Assembly (NCBI GenBank): GCA_023134145.1
Contig: JAGLUW010000013.1
Span: forward strand, 1 to 64,000
Reading direction: 5' to 3'
Length of the DNA stretch: 64,000 bases
DNA from: Sulfuriflexus sp.
GTDB taxonomy: Bacteria; Pseudomonadota; Gammaproteobacteria; AKS1
Shown: positions 17,326 through 28,798 of the stretch, in pieces
How the letters are laid out: the number at the start of each line of letters is the position of its first letter
Position numbering within the stretch: position 1 is the first letter of the stretch
Notes under the pieces: model-generated
What the model was told of the DNA's origin: nothing
The model's database searches: none
What the model saw: the letters and a program-made list of their open reading frames with translations, nothing else
Translations under genes and position numbers: made by a program

Positions 17326-18051
17326 ATGCTTATTGCTGCGTTAGTGCTTGTGGTTATCGTTATGGTCAGTTCTATCTGGCTAACGGTTGAAGGTTTTAAA
17401 AAGCATATTCTTTGGGGCATTGGTATGTTGTTTGTCCCCTTTGTTGTATTGATTTTTACCGCAATGAACTGGAGTAAAGCCAAGAAACCTTTTCTTACTT
17501 ATTTAATATCCTCCGTATTACTGGCAGCGGTGATCTTTGAGCCTATGACGGTGGTTATTAATGAATCTGTACAATTATCGGAGCAAGTTGAACGGGGTGA
17601 GATAACTCAACAGCAAGCACAGGAAATAATACAAAAACGAATGGTGCAACTGTTTTCAGGTGATCCAGTTACTGCGAACAATGATTATGATTTATTAACA
17701 CCAGAAGAACAGCGCATCGAAACGTTGCGTGAAGAATTACGAATCAAGAATGAAGCGGCAATTGCATCACAAGAATATGCCGAAGAGCAGGCTAAAAAAA
17801 TAGAAGAAATTGAAGAAGTACGACGTAAGGTTAAGGTCTTTACCGCAATTGAAATATCAGAAGCCAATAAATACATTGGTAAAATCGTGCGTATTGTTAG
17901 CTTTGAAGGTGTTGAGCGTCAAGGTACATTGATTAATGCTGGTTACGACCGTTTGAATTTAGATCGAAAATTGGCTGGTGGCCGATTCAAGTTTGATGTC
18001 TTAACCAAAGACATTGAAGTATTGGAAGTGCAACAGTTCGAATTGCGTTAG
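17326..18051 (+). CDS. unknown inner-membrane protein with coiled coil and Sm-like C-terminus
   Basis: 241 residues, no family I can name with certainty. Three hydrophobic segments (~2-22, 28-46, 56-76) are followed by a charged, probably coiled-coil stretch (~80-175, with repeated E/Q/K such as EEQAKKIEEIEEVRRKVK). The last ~60 residues (IGKIVRIVSFEGVERQGTL...) look like a small beta-barrel of Sm/SH3 type. A clear GAGGAAG site precedes the ATG. It may be co-transcribed with lnt and with the next gene. An anchored adaptor is a guess. Confidence 0.7.
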   Translation: MLIAALVLVVIVMVSSIWLTVEGFKKHILWGIGMLFVPFVVLIFTAMNWSKAKKPFLTYLISSVLLAAVIFEPMTVVINESVQLSEQVERGEITQQQAQEIIQKRMVQLFSGDPVTANNDYDLLTPEEQRIETLREELRIKNEAAIASQEYAEEQAKKIEEIEEVRRKVKVFTAIEISEANKYIGKIVRIVSFEGVERQGTLINAGYDRLNLDRKLAGGRFKFDVLTKDIEVLEVQQFELR

Positions 18052-18080
18052 TCGTAAGTATTACGGACTATTTACTTTAG

Positions 18081-18848
18081 ATGCTAAAAACTCATGTACC
18101 AGTATTTGTTCTTGGCACTATCTGCATCGTGATGTTGTCGCTAATAAGTTTTGATGCGGTTGCACGAGTTTACAAATGCAAAGATACGGATGGGAATATT
18201 TCTTATTCTCAATCACCATGTGTCGCGAGTAGTGAACAAACACAATTATCACATTCCGTAAAAACAAGTTCGGTCGATGCGGTTACCTGTAGCATGGTTG
18301 CTAAAGCAGCTCGTGAGGTCTTTTCTAGCGTAAAAAGAGGTAAAGATGCACAGGCAGTTTTTCAGGTATATGGTGGCTTGAATGGCATCAACCCGCGCAT
18401 GCTCAATCTTATTAACTACGTTGGTAGTTTTCGCTTGCATGACAAGATCAGTGGCGAGCGTGTCGCTCAATTGAGTGGGGGGAAATGTCGTAGTGGTGGT
18501 TTCGGGCCTATTACTGTCGAAGATCTGCAATTTCAGGATCCAATGTTGGCACACCAAGCCAGTATAGCGAGTCAACGCCAGCAAGTTGTGAAACAGTATC
18601 AACAACTAGCCGTGCCAGCAGTAATCTCCGTGAATTTTCAGGAAACGCCATTGGCTGAAGCATTGCGCATCATTGGAGCGAAAGCTGGCGTAGCTTTAGA
18701 TATCGATCCATCGGTGACGGGTACGGTAAATCTACGAATGGATAATGTACCTTGGTTGCAGGTAGTTGGAAGACTTTCCATTGAACACAAATTACTAACA
18801 GGGCAGGGGCCGAAAGGAATTATGATTTCGACTATGCCTAATCGTTAA
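18081..18848 (+). CDS. exported DUF4124 / STN-like fusion protein
   Basis: 255 residues with an N-terminal hydrophobic signal (~8-29, cleaved near DAVA). Residues ~30-50 (RVYKCKDTDGNISYSQSPC) are a DUF4124 motif with two Cys. The middle part (~65-150) with further Cys is unassigned. The C-terminal ~75 residues (ISVNFQETPLAEALRIIGAKAGVALDIDPSVTG) have the pattern of the secretin/TonB short N-terminal (STN) domain, as found in PilQ and GspD. No secretin pore or TonB-receptor barrel follows, so it is a periplasmic protein with a docking-type module. The pairing of the two domains is unusual to me. Confidence 0.72.
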   Translation: MLKTHVPVFVLGTICIVMLSLISFDAVARVYKCKDTDGNISYSQSPCVASSEQTQLSHSVKTSSVDAVTCSMVAKAAREVFSSVKRGKDAQAVFQVYGGLNGINPRMLNLINYVGSFRLHDKISGERVAQLSGGKCRSGGFGPITVEDLQFQDPMLAHQASIASQRQQVVKQYQQLAVPAVISVNFQETPLAEALRIIGAKAGVALDIDPSVTGTVNLRMDNVPWLQVVGRLSIEHKLLTGQGPKGIMISTMPNR

Positions 18849-19031
18849 TAAACATTATCGGATTCTTTGAAAAAATATTCGCTTCCGATTGAAGCCGTAA
18901 CCCAAAGCAGGTAGATATTCAGTAGATTGATAATATTTATTAATGTGAGTAATCCAAGAATATCAATATCGTGAATAGTAGAAGTATGATAATTAATAAT
19001 AAAAAAGATAAAAATAAGTTGAATCCCCATT

Positions 19032-20405
19032 ATGTTTAAACCTAATATAAAACGTAAAATCTATATCTCGATTGCTGCCGGTATGCTAATGATAATACTG
19101 GTATTACTGCTTTCCGATAGGATATATACGCTAGTTCAACAGTCTCATGAACGGATGAAGGAATACACTCAACGAGAAGTTGCTATCAGTAAATCACTGA
19201 CAATATTGTACAGAAACATAGGTTATGGTGGTTTTATTCATAACCTCAAAAACCTTGTAATACGTCGTGATCTCAATCGTTATGAAGATGTCATTGAATA
19301 TAATATTTTTGAATTAACTGAACAGCTTGGAATACTTGAGGGTTTAGTCAATACAGAAAAAGATCTGGCTGCTCTTCAAGAATTACATTTAACGTTTGAT
19401 GACTACACGGAGAAGTATGGGCTTGCTAAAGAGATGGTGCTTGCAAACAAGACCACAAGCGAGATTGATGCAATGATAAAGGTGTCTGACTTGAAGGCAC
19501 TAGCATCATTGGATGCCCTTTCTTCTAGTATCAGGAAAAGGGCCGATCGTGTTGAGAAAGAGATACTAATTAATAATATAGGCACGTTGAATGTTATACA
19601 GTTAGCTAGTTTGATAATGTGTATTTTTATTATTATTCTAATCTCATTAATAATACTATATTTAAAACGAGAGTTTAAAAATAATATACAGTTATACAGA
19701 GAAAAAGAAAAAGCAGAAGCATCCAATGATGCAAAATCACAATTTTTATCTTCAATGAGTCACGAATTACGCACACCATTGAATGCGATTCTTGGTTTTT
19801 CTCAACTGATTAAAATGGATGCGAAAGATGATGTAACCGAAGGCAATAGTGAGGAAATCATTAATGCTGGAAAACATTTATTAGAATTAATCGATCAAAT
19901 ATTAGATTTATCTAAAATTGAGTCTGGAGCAATACCTCTTTCAATTGATAGTTATCGCATAATTGATTTGCTTAATGATTGTTTAATGACGATCATGCCG
20001 ATTGCTGATAAGCACGAAATTAAAATAGATAAAAAATTTGACCCATTATTAACACATATAATCGATGTTGATATAGTACGATTTCGACAAATAGTTTTTA
20101 ATTTATTATCTAATGCTATTAAGTACAATAATAAAAATGGAAAAGTGATAATTGAATGCCAACCTGTTGATGAAAACATACTTTGTGTTTCTATTACTGA
20201 TACGGGCAAAGGATTAACACCCGAACAGCAATCTCATCTTTTTAAACCTTTTGATCGTGCTGGAGCTGAAAATTTAGATGTTGCTGGTACTGGTCTAGGA
20301 TTAGTTATTTGTAAGAATTTAATTGAGGAAATGAACGGTACAATAGGATTTGAAAGTGATAAAGGTAAAGGAAGCCGTTTTTGGATTCAGATTCCTTTTT
20401 CGTAA
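19032..20405 (+). CDS. membrane histidine kinase with periplasmic sensor
   Basis: 457 residues: TM1 ~9-28, a helical periplasmic sensor (~30-188, with YRNIGYGGFIHNLKN, a segment I recall from sensor regions of chemoreceptors and cyclases), TM2 ~190-212, then HisKA with H244 (SMSHELRTPLNAILGF) and a full HATPase domain (N box NLLSNAIKYN, GTGLGLVI). No HAMP or PAS lies between TM2 and HisKA, and no receiver follows. No response regulator gene is adjacent. Codon use is visibly AT-richer than that of the flanking housekeeping genes, suggesting later arrival. Confidence 0.9.
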   Translation: MFKPNIKRKIYISIAAGMLMIILVLLLSDRIYTLVQQSHERMKEYTQREVAISKSLTILYRNIGYGGFIHNLKNLVIRRDLNRYEDVIEYNIFELTEQLGILEGLVNTEKDLAALQELHLTFDDYTEKYGLAKEMVLANKTTSEIDAMIKVSDLKALASLDALSSSIRKRADRVEKEILINNIGTLNVIQLASLIMCIFIIILISLIILYLKREFKNNIQLYREKEKAEASNDAKSQFLSSMSHELRTPLNAILGFSQLIKMDAKDDVTEGNSEEIINAGKHLLELIDQILDLSKIESGAIPLSIDSYRIIDLLNDCLMTIMPIADKHEIKIDKKFDPLLTHIIDVDIVRFRQIVFNLLSNAIKYNNKNGKVIIECQPVDENILCVSITDTGKGLTPEQQSHLFKPFDRAGAENLDVAGTGLGLVICKNLIEEMNGTIGFESDKGKGSRFWIQIPFS

Positions 20406-20582
20406 CGGTCCGCTAATGGCTGCGGATTCAATTTGTTCGCCAGATGGGGTTTCGATTAATAGTGCTTCGCCTATTCAGTGTGTGAATATGAGCATGATGG
20501 TCTTCTTACTAGTTAATGTATGCTCGGTATCAGCTGTTATCTACACATTTTGTGAGTCGTTGCTTACAAAAGTGAGAGTAGC

Positions 20583-21023
20583 TTATTTTGCGTTAGGTGA
20601 TTTTATTCTTAATGCCCAAGCAGTTACTCGTGTAAATTTATTAATAATACTTTCATTGTTCCCCGTTGCTTCTAATGACATGGAATCACCATTGATAACC
20701 AATTTTTGACTTTCCCATATCTTATTATCTAGACTTATTTCTAAGGTATCATCTTCAACTTTATACATACCCAATAGCTGATTAATTTCTCCTAGTTTAA
20801 AGTTCACCGGATCAATTATTCTTATTTCAAGCACGCCATTTTTATTAAATTTTATTTCAGTTGCTGACGTTTCAATATCTTCTTTTTTCATGCCAAATTC
20901 TAATAGTTGTTTCTTATCTATGGTTGCTCTCCATAGACCAACAATCTCATGATCTATTGAGGTTTCATTAGAACAGCCCGTTAAATTAAATATGAATATT
21001 AGAATTAGTAGTTTTGTTTTCAT
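20583..21023 (-). CDS. small lipoprotein of unknown function
   Basis: 146 residues from the ATG at 21023; the ORF-track start adds 13 residues ahead of the signal peptide. The signal MKTKLLILIFIFNLTGCSN ends with lipobox LTGC. The rest (~25-125) looks like a small all-beta fold with alternating hydrophobic residues (IVGLWRATIDKKQLLEF, LEISLDNKIW), reminiscent of lipocalin-like domains in which W-R/K opens the barrel, but no family is certain. It is AT-rich like the kinase gene with which it converges. The gap 20406-20582 holds no gene I can support. Confidence 0.65.
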   Translation of the reverse strand: MKTKLLILIFIFNLTGCSNETSIDHEIVGLWRATIDKKQLLEFGMKKEDIETSATEIKFNKNGVLEIRIIDPVNFKLGEINQLLGMYKVEDDTLEISLDNKIWESQKLVINGDSMSLEATGNNESIINKFTRVTAWALRIKSPNAK

Positions 21024-21068
21024 TTTAATGCCCGTTAGAGTGTTGCAATGTCTTGGCGCCATTGTATC

Positions 21069-21575
21069 TTAGTTATGATTATGCCGTTGAAAGACACTGC
21101 CATGACATTTAGGGCAAGGAGGGATGTGTCCTGTTTTATGGAAATGCAATTCTCCACCACATTCCTTGCAAACCAATGTGCCGATCCCAACAATTTCGCC
21201 AGTATGCCATTCACCAACGGCGGTGGCTTGGCGTTCGAGTTGTTTTAGTTCTACGGTAGTTTGATCGGCAAGTTGGGTAAATGCTTCTAGTGCTCGTGCC
21301 TCAACTTGTTCAACATCAAAGTGGAACCAGTCTTTGATTTCATCACCATTATCGGCCATCCACTGTGCGGCTGCTTCAATATCACGGCGTAAGTAGCCAC
21401 TGATGGTGTCGATTTCTTCACGTCCTAGTTCTTCTAGTTCAGCAACTTGTTCGAGTCGTTTTTTCAGGTTTGGCTTGAGTTTATCGCCCGTTTCACTGAG
21501 TGAGTCGTACACACGATGCAGTAGTGTGTTGTAAGCCTCAACCAGCTTCATGCTTAATTTCAGTTTGTCAGTCAT
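21069..21575 (-). CDS. ybeL: zinc-ribbon protein YbeL (DUF1451)
   Basis: 168 residues from ATG 21575, preceded by AGGAG; the ORF-track start 23 codons upstream lacks support. A long helical N-terminus (~1-110) leads to a C-terminal zinc ribbon with CKECGGELHF and CPKCHGSVF. It is homologous in pattern to E. coli YbeL, which is likewise next to leuS. Its function is unknown. It is divergent from leuS, sharing a 156-nt promoter gap. Confidence 0.85.
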   Translation of the reverse strand: MTDKLKLSMKLVEAYNTLLHRVYDSLSETGDKLKPNLKKRLEQVAELEELGREEIDTISGYLRRDIEAAAQWMADNGDEIKDWFHFDVEQVEARALEAFTQLADQTTVELKQLERQATAVGEWHTGEIVGIGTLVCKECGGELHFHKTGHIPPCPKCHGSVFQRHNHN

Positions 21576-21653
21576 TGGTGGTTCTCCTATGAAATGTCTA
21601 AATGTGTATACCTCCAGCATGCTCCAGCTAGCTAATGGGGTCAATTATGATGA

Positions 21654-24263
<2,610 letters not shown>

Positions 24264-24288
24264 TAACTTGGCAGCAATAGGAGAGATT

Positions 24289-24786
24289 ATGAATGCTTTG
24301 CGATTAATACTGGTTTCAGCACTGTTACTACTGAGCGGCTGTGGTTTTCACCTGCGTGGCAATATTGATTTGCCTGCCGGTTTGCAACAGATGCACATAG
24401 ATGGTGCGGCGAAACATTCGGCGCTTGGTTTAGAGTTGCGTCGTAGTTTAAAAACCAGTGGTGTTAATATCGTCAATGATGCAAGTTCGGCTCAGGTCAT
24501 ACTCAAAGTGTCGTCACCTTCTTTTAAACGTCGTCTACTTTCTGTCTCGGGTACTTCCGGTAAAACAACGGAATATGAATTAACTTATACCCTCAACGTG
24601 AGCTTGGTTGATCGTAAAGGCAATGTGTTACTCGCGCCACAAACGCTGCGCCAGTTACGTGATTACACCTACGATCAAAATAATGTATTAGGTAAGGGTG
24701 ATGAACAATCTCGCTTACAAGCAGACATGCAACGTGATTTGGTTCGCCAAGTATTAAATCGTCTGCAAGCTTATAATCGCGGCTAA
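24289..24786 (+). CDS. lptE: LPS-assembly lipoprotein LptE
   Basis: 165 residues from ATG 24289, preceded by AGGAGAG. Signal peptide MNALRLILVSALLLLSGC with a lipobox and lipidated Cys18, then GFHLRGNIDLPAGLQQMHIDG, the usual LptE opening. LptE plugs the LptD barrel and helps LPS reach the outer leaflet. It shares a path with lptA, lptB and lptC at 52-54 kb. Short gap to leuS, so probably one transcript. Confidence 0.94.
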   Translation: MNALRLILVSALLLLSGCGFHLRGNIDLPAGLQQMHIDGAAKHSALGLELRRSLKTSGVNIVNDASSAQVILKVSSPSFKRRLLSVSGTSGKTTEYELTYTLNVSLVDRKGNVLLAPQTLRQLRDYTYDQNNVLGKGDEQSRLQADMQRDLVRQVLNRLQAYNRG

Positions 24787-24812
24787 AAAGCTTGGCTAAT
24801 GAAGCTTAGCTT

Positions 24813-25883
24813 ATGAAACTGGATGCTGCACAATTAGACTCCCATCTGCAGGGAGATCTTTCCCCCGTTTATATTCTTAGTGGTGATGAAATCTTGCTCG
24901 TGCAAGAAGCCGCTGATGCTATTCGCCAAGCCGCACAACAAAAAGGTTTTACGGAACGCGTGGTAATGCATGTCGATCGTAGTTTTGATTGGAATGCTTT
25001 ATATGATGCTGCCAGTGCCATGTCTTTGTTTGCCGAACAACGCCTGATTGAATTACGCCTACCGACAGGCAAGCCCGGTGATGCCGGTCGTAAGGCATTA
25101 CAAGCTTGGGCAGATCAGCCTCCGCAAGATACCGTGTTACTTATTATCACTGGTAAACTTGAAGCCAGTATCGCCAAAACCAAATGGCATAAGGCGATGG
25201 ATAAGCTGGGTAAAAATATTGTTATCTGGCCGCTGGATGCGAACCGTTTAACCTCTTGGGTAGGTGGACGGATGCGCGATAAAGGTTTGCAACCCGATAC
25301 GGCCGCAGTGGAACTGCTTGCTCAACGCATCGAAGGTAACCTGCTTGCCGCCGCACAAGAAATTGAAAAGTTAGTTCTATTGCATGGTTCGGGGCCGATT
25401 AGTATTGATGACATTGATGATGCCGTTGCCGATAATGCGCGCTTTGATATTTATAAATTAGTCGACACCGCCTTGTCTGGAGATGTCGCTTATACCCAAC
25501 GAATGTTCAATCGCCTGCGTGACGAAGGGGCTGAACCAGTATTGATGTTGTGGGTTTTATCCCGTGAATTGCGCTCATTGGCGAAAATGGCTAGGGAATC
25601 GGTCACTTCAGGTGGTCGCCCTGATGCTTCAAAGGTAGACCAAGTCATGACCAGTTACAGAGTCTGGCAGAAGCGTAAACCATTGATAAAGAAAGCCTTA
25701 ATGATGTATGGGCCACGTCGTTGGCAAGGTCTTTTGATAGCAGCCGCGCGTATTGATCGGGTGATTAAAGGTCAATCAACGGGCAATGTTTGGGATGAAT
25801 TGTTACAATTATGCTTATCTTTAGCTGGCCTCAAGGCGGCGACGGTTTTGCAGCGTAGTACGGCGCAAAGCCTGTCACGGTAA
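24813..25883 (+). CDS. holA: DNA polymerase III delta subunit
   Basis: 356 residues. The N-terminal part (LQGDLSPVYILSGDEILLVQEAADAIR) and the central RFDIYKLVDTALSGD motif are typical of HolA. Delta opens the beta sliding clamp within the clamp loader. The place between lptE and nadD is conserved in gammaproteobacteria. Confidence 0.95.
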   Translation: MKLDAAQLDSHLQGDLSPVYILSGDEILLVQEAADAIRQAAQQKGFTERVVMHVDRSFDWNALYDAASAMSLFAEQRLIELRLPTGKPGDAGRKALQAWADQPPQDTVLLIITGKLEASIAKTKWHKAMDKLGKNIVIWPLDANRLTSWVGGRMRDKGLQPDTAAVELLAQRIEGNLLAAAQEIEKLVLLHGSGPISIDDIDDAVADNARFDIYKLVDTALSGDVAYTQRMFNRLRDEGAEPVLMLWVLSRELRSLAKMARESVTSGGRPDASKVDQVMTSYRVWQKRKPLIKKALMMYGPRRWQGLLIAAARIDRVIKGQSTGNVWDELLQLCLSLAGLKAATVLQRSTAQSLSR

Positions 25884-25938
25884 GTACCCCTAGGATACTT
25901 AGGTATCGGCACACAACTTCTTTCGAGATAGTACGATT

Positions 25939-27222
25939 ATGCAAACAAAGTTAAAAACCACGCAGACTGATATTGCCGCTTACATGCGGGAATTAGGCAT
26001 GCGTGCGCGTAAGGCATCACGCGTTATGGCGAGTGCCAATACAGGGCAAAAGAATGCCGCCTTGGCAGCAATTGCCGACGCGTTATTAGAATCACGTGCA
26101 AGTTTACTCGCGGCCAATAAGCAAGACATGGATGCGGGGCGCAAGAGCGGTCTTGATGCCGCGTTATTGGATCGACTTGAATTAAATGACGAGCGTATTG
26201 ATGGCATGGCCGAAGGTCTACGCCAAGTTGCCGCGTTGCCAGATCCTATCGGCGAAATTGAAGGTATGAAGTATCAACCTAGTGGTTTGCAAATAGGTAA
26301 AATGCGAGTGCCTCTTGGTGTGATTGGTATTATTTATGAATCGCGTCCTAATGTGACCGCCGATGCTGCTGCGTTGTGCTTGAAATCAGGTAATGCCGCT
26401 ATTTTACGTGGTGGTTCTGAAGCCTTGCATTCGAATCAAGCGATTGTCAGTTGCGTTAGCTCAGGATTAGCCAAAGCAGGCCTACCTGCCGAAGCGGTGC
26501 AAGTTATCGAAACAACGGATCGCGCTGCAGTAGGTGAGTTAATCACCATGAGCGAGTTCGTTGATGTGATTGTGCCACGCGGTGGCAAGGGTCTGATTGA
26601 GCGTGTTTCAGAAGATGCGCGTGTACCTGTCATTAAACATTTGCATGGTGTGTGTCATGTTTATATTGATGACAAGGCGGACTTTGATAAAGCCGTTGCC
26701 GTAGCGATTAATTCTAAAACACAACGTTATGGTACCTGTAATACGATGGAAACATTGTTGGTTGCCGAAGGTATCGCGAAACAGATTCTACCTGTGCTTG
26801 CTGAGCAATATGCCGCGGCAGGTGTAGAGCTTCGTGGTTGTGAAAAAACCTGCGCAATAGTTGATGCAGCGATTGCCGCAACCGATGCCGATTGGGATGA
26901 GGAATATCTCGCACCTATTTTATCTATTCGCGTAGTCGCGGATATAGATGCAGCGATTGATCACATTCATGCACATAGCTCAGGTCACACTGAATCGATA
27001 ATGAGTGAAGACATTACTCGGGCAAGACGCTTTATTGCCGAAGTCGATTCGAGCTCGGTGATGATTAATGCTTCAACGCGTTTCGCTGATGGTTTTGAGT
27101 ATGGGCTCGGTGCAGAAATCGGTATTAGTACTGATAAGATTCATGCCCGTGGTCCAGTTGGTTTGGAAGGCCTTACCTCGCAGAAATATATCGTCATTGG
27201 TGATGGTCATATTCGCGGTTGA
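25939..27222 (+). CDS. proA: gamma-glutamyl phosphate reductase
   Basis: 427 residues of the aldehyde dehydrogenase fold. The catalytic cysteine is in [16 protein letters not shown], and the nucleotide and substrate motifs [22 protein letters not shown] and [20 protein letters not shown] are intact. It reduces gamma-glutamyl phosphate to the semialdehyde, the second step of proline synthesis. proB is not next to it. proA between holA and nadD occurs in many pseudomonad-type genomes. Confidence 0.97.
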   Translation: MQTKLKTTQTDIAAYMRELGMRARKASRVMASANTGQKNAALAAIADALLESRASLLAANKQDMDAGRKSGLDAALLDRLELNDERIDGMAEGLRQVAALPDPIGEIEGMKYQPSGLQIGKMRVPLGVIGIIYESRPNVTADAAALCLKSGNAAILRGGSEALHSNQAIVSCVSSGLAKAGLPAEAVQVIETTDRAAVGELITMSEFVDVIVPRGGKGLIERVSEDARVPVIKHLHGVCHVYIDDKADFDKAVAVAINSKTQRYGTCNTMETLLVAEGIAKQILPVLAEQYAAAGVELRGCEKTCAIVDAAIAATDADWDEEYLAPILSIRVVADIDAAIDHIHAHSSGHTESIMSEDITRARRFIAEVDSSSVMINASTRFADGFEYGLGAEIGISTDKIHARGPVGLEGLTSQKYIVIGDGHIRG

Positions 27223-27252
27223 TTCTGATTTTGATTCAGTGGCGCTGCTTTA

Positions 27253-27876
27253 ATGGCTGCAATTGGTATTTTGGGCGGTACCTTTGATCCGGTACATCGA
27301 GCCCACATTCAGGTAGCGTTAACGGCGTTAAATAATCTTCAGCTTGATGAAGTTCGTTTAATACCTTGTCGTCAATCGCCGACCCGAATTGCACCATTGG
27401 CTAGTACAGAACACCGGCTTGCGATGCTGAATTTAGCCGTCGCCAATGAAGCAAATTTGCTTGTTGATGACCGAGAATGTCAGCGCCAAGGTGTGTCATT
27501 TAGTGTTGATACACTGAGTGAATTGCGCAGTGAATATCCCGACGATGCACTGTTTTTTATTGTTGGTGTTGATGCCTTTAATGGCTTGTTAGCGTGGCAT
27601 AAATGGTCTGAGATATTTGAGTTGGCACACATTGTTGTCGTAAGTCGACCAGGTGAAGAGCTGGTTACTGAGGGTGAGTTAGCCAAGGTATTGGCTGAAC
27701 GTAGTTGTCACGCTAAGCCAAACACTCAGGCTGGAAATATTATTACAGGTTTGAATTGTGAATTGCCTCAGGCTGCGAGCCAAATCCGCGCAGCATTAAA
27801 AGCAGGTGAATCGATAGAAGAGTTCGTGGACAAAGCAGTCCATGATTACATACAGGAAAATAGGTTGTATCAATGA
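27253..27876 (+). CDS. nadD: nicotinate-nucleotide adenylyltransferase
   Basis: 207 residues, nucleotidyltransferase fold with GGTFDPVHRAHIQ (the HxxH element) and the FIVGVDAFNGLLAWHKW segment. It makes deamido-NAD from nicotinate mononucleotide. The C-terminal ISxTxxR-type motif, which binds ATP phosphates, appears only as LPQAASQIRAAL: the Arg is kept, but the usual Ile-Ser-Ser/Thr residues are changed. The gene overlaps rsfS by 4 nt. Confidence 0.94.
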   Translation: MAAIGILGGTFDPVHRAHIQVALTALNNLQLDEVRLIPCRQSPTRIAPLASTEHRLAMLNLAVANEANLLVDDRECQRQGVSFSVDTLSELRSEYPDDALFFIVGVDAFNGLLAWHKWSEIFELAHIVVVSRPGEELVTEGELAKVLAERSCHAKPNTQAGNIITGLNCELPQAASQIRAALKAGESIEEFVDKAVHDYIQENRLYQ

Positions 27877-28247
27877 ATAAAGCAGTTGAATCGAAAGTAG
27901 AAGAGTTAAGCGCATTAGTGGTTGAAGCACTCGAAGATGTGAAAGCATTGGATATTCGTGTATTGGATGTGCAGACAATTAGTAACTTTACCGATCATAT
28001 GATCATTGCCACTGGTAGTACGGTTCGACAGGTTAAGGCCTTAGCGAACAGTGTTGCTGTGAGTGTTAAAGAAGCCGGTGGCGCTGTCTTAGGTCAAGAA
28101 GGTGAGAATCCCGGTGAGTGGATTTTGCTCGATCTTGGTGATGTTGTGGTTCACATCATGGTGCCGCAGGTACGTGATTTTTATAATCTCGAAAAACTCT
28201 GGGCGATTGATGGTGAAATGTCCAAGCCCGACGATACTCGTTTATAA
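27873..28247 (+). CDS. rsfS: ribosomal silencing factor RsfS
   Basis: 124 residues with the RsfS/Iojap core DVQTISNFTDHMIIATGSTVRQVKALANSV and WILLDLGDVVVHIMVPQVRDFYNLEKLW. It binds uL14 on the 50S subunit and blocks subunit joining when nutrients are low. It overlaps nadD and is followed by rlmH, both acting on the 50S subunit. Confidence 0.96.
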   Translation: MNKAVESKVEELSALVVEALEDVKALDIRVLDVQTISNFTDHMIIATGSTVRQVKALANSVAVSVKEAGGAVLGQEGENPGEWILLDLGDVVVHIMVPQVRDFYNLEKLWAIDGEMSKPDDTRL

Positions 28248-28265
28248 GGGCTTTGAGCGACACAC

Positions 28266-28736
28266 ATGCATATCCATATTCTTGCAGTGGGTCAAAAAAT
28301 GCCTGCGTGGGTAAGCACCGGTTATGATGAATTTATTAAACGCCTGCCGAAAGAATTTACTCCTCTACTAAAAGAAATCCCACCCGGACGACGCAGTAAA
28401 AACAGCGATTTGAAACGTGCAATCGCTGAAGAATCTGAACGCATCTTGCAGGCCATACCAAAGGATTGTTTAGTCGTAGCCCTTGATGAAAAGGGTAAGT
28501 CGTGGACGACACGACAGCTTGCGGAACAAATGTCTGATTGGACAAGTTCAGGTCGTGATATTGCTTTGATTGTGGGTGGTCCCGATGGACTGAGTACTGA
28601 AATAAAGCAACGTGCGGATATGAAGTGGTCGCTTTCAGCATTAACCTTACCGCATGCCTTAGTTCGAGTTTTATTGGCCGAGCAGTTGTACCGCGCTTGG
28701 TCTTTAATCACTAATCACCCTTATCATCGAGACTAA
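28266..28736 (+). CDS. rlmH: 23S rRNA pseudouridine1915 N3-methyltransferase
   Basis: 156 residues, SPOUT fold. VALDEKGKSWTTRQLAEQM and the knot motifs VGGPDGLS and HALVRVLLAEQLYRAWSLI...NHPYHRD are nearly identical to the RlmH consensus. It modifies m3Psi1915 in helix 69 of 23S rRNA. It starts 18 nt after rsfS. Confidence 0.97.
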   Translation: MHIHILAVGQKMPAWVSTGYDEFIKRLPKEFTPLLKEIPPGRRSKNSDLKRAIAEESERILQAIPKDCLVVALDEKGKSWTTRQLAEQMSDWTSSGRDIALIVGGPDGLSTEIKQRADMKWSLSALTLPHALVRVLLAEQLYRAWSLITNHPYHRD

Positions 28737-28798
28737 ATTTAAAAAAATCATTTAGACAAGATTTACATCATATCGAGATAGTTTCTTAGGTTTTTAAT

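Noticed and set aside
20350-20709. 119-aa plus-strand frame after the histidine kinase
   Set aside because: Starts inside the kinase gene and runs into the lipoprotein gene on the other strand; no ribosome site and no recognisable family.
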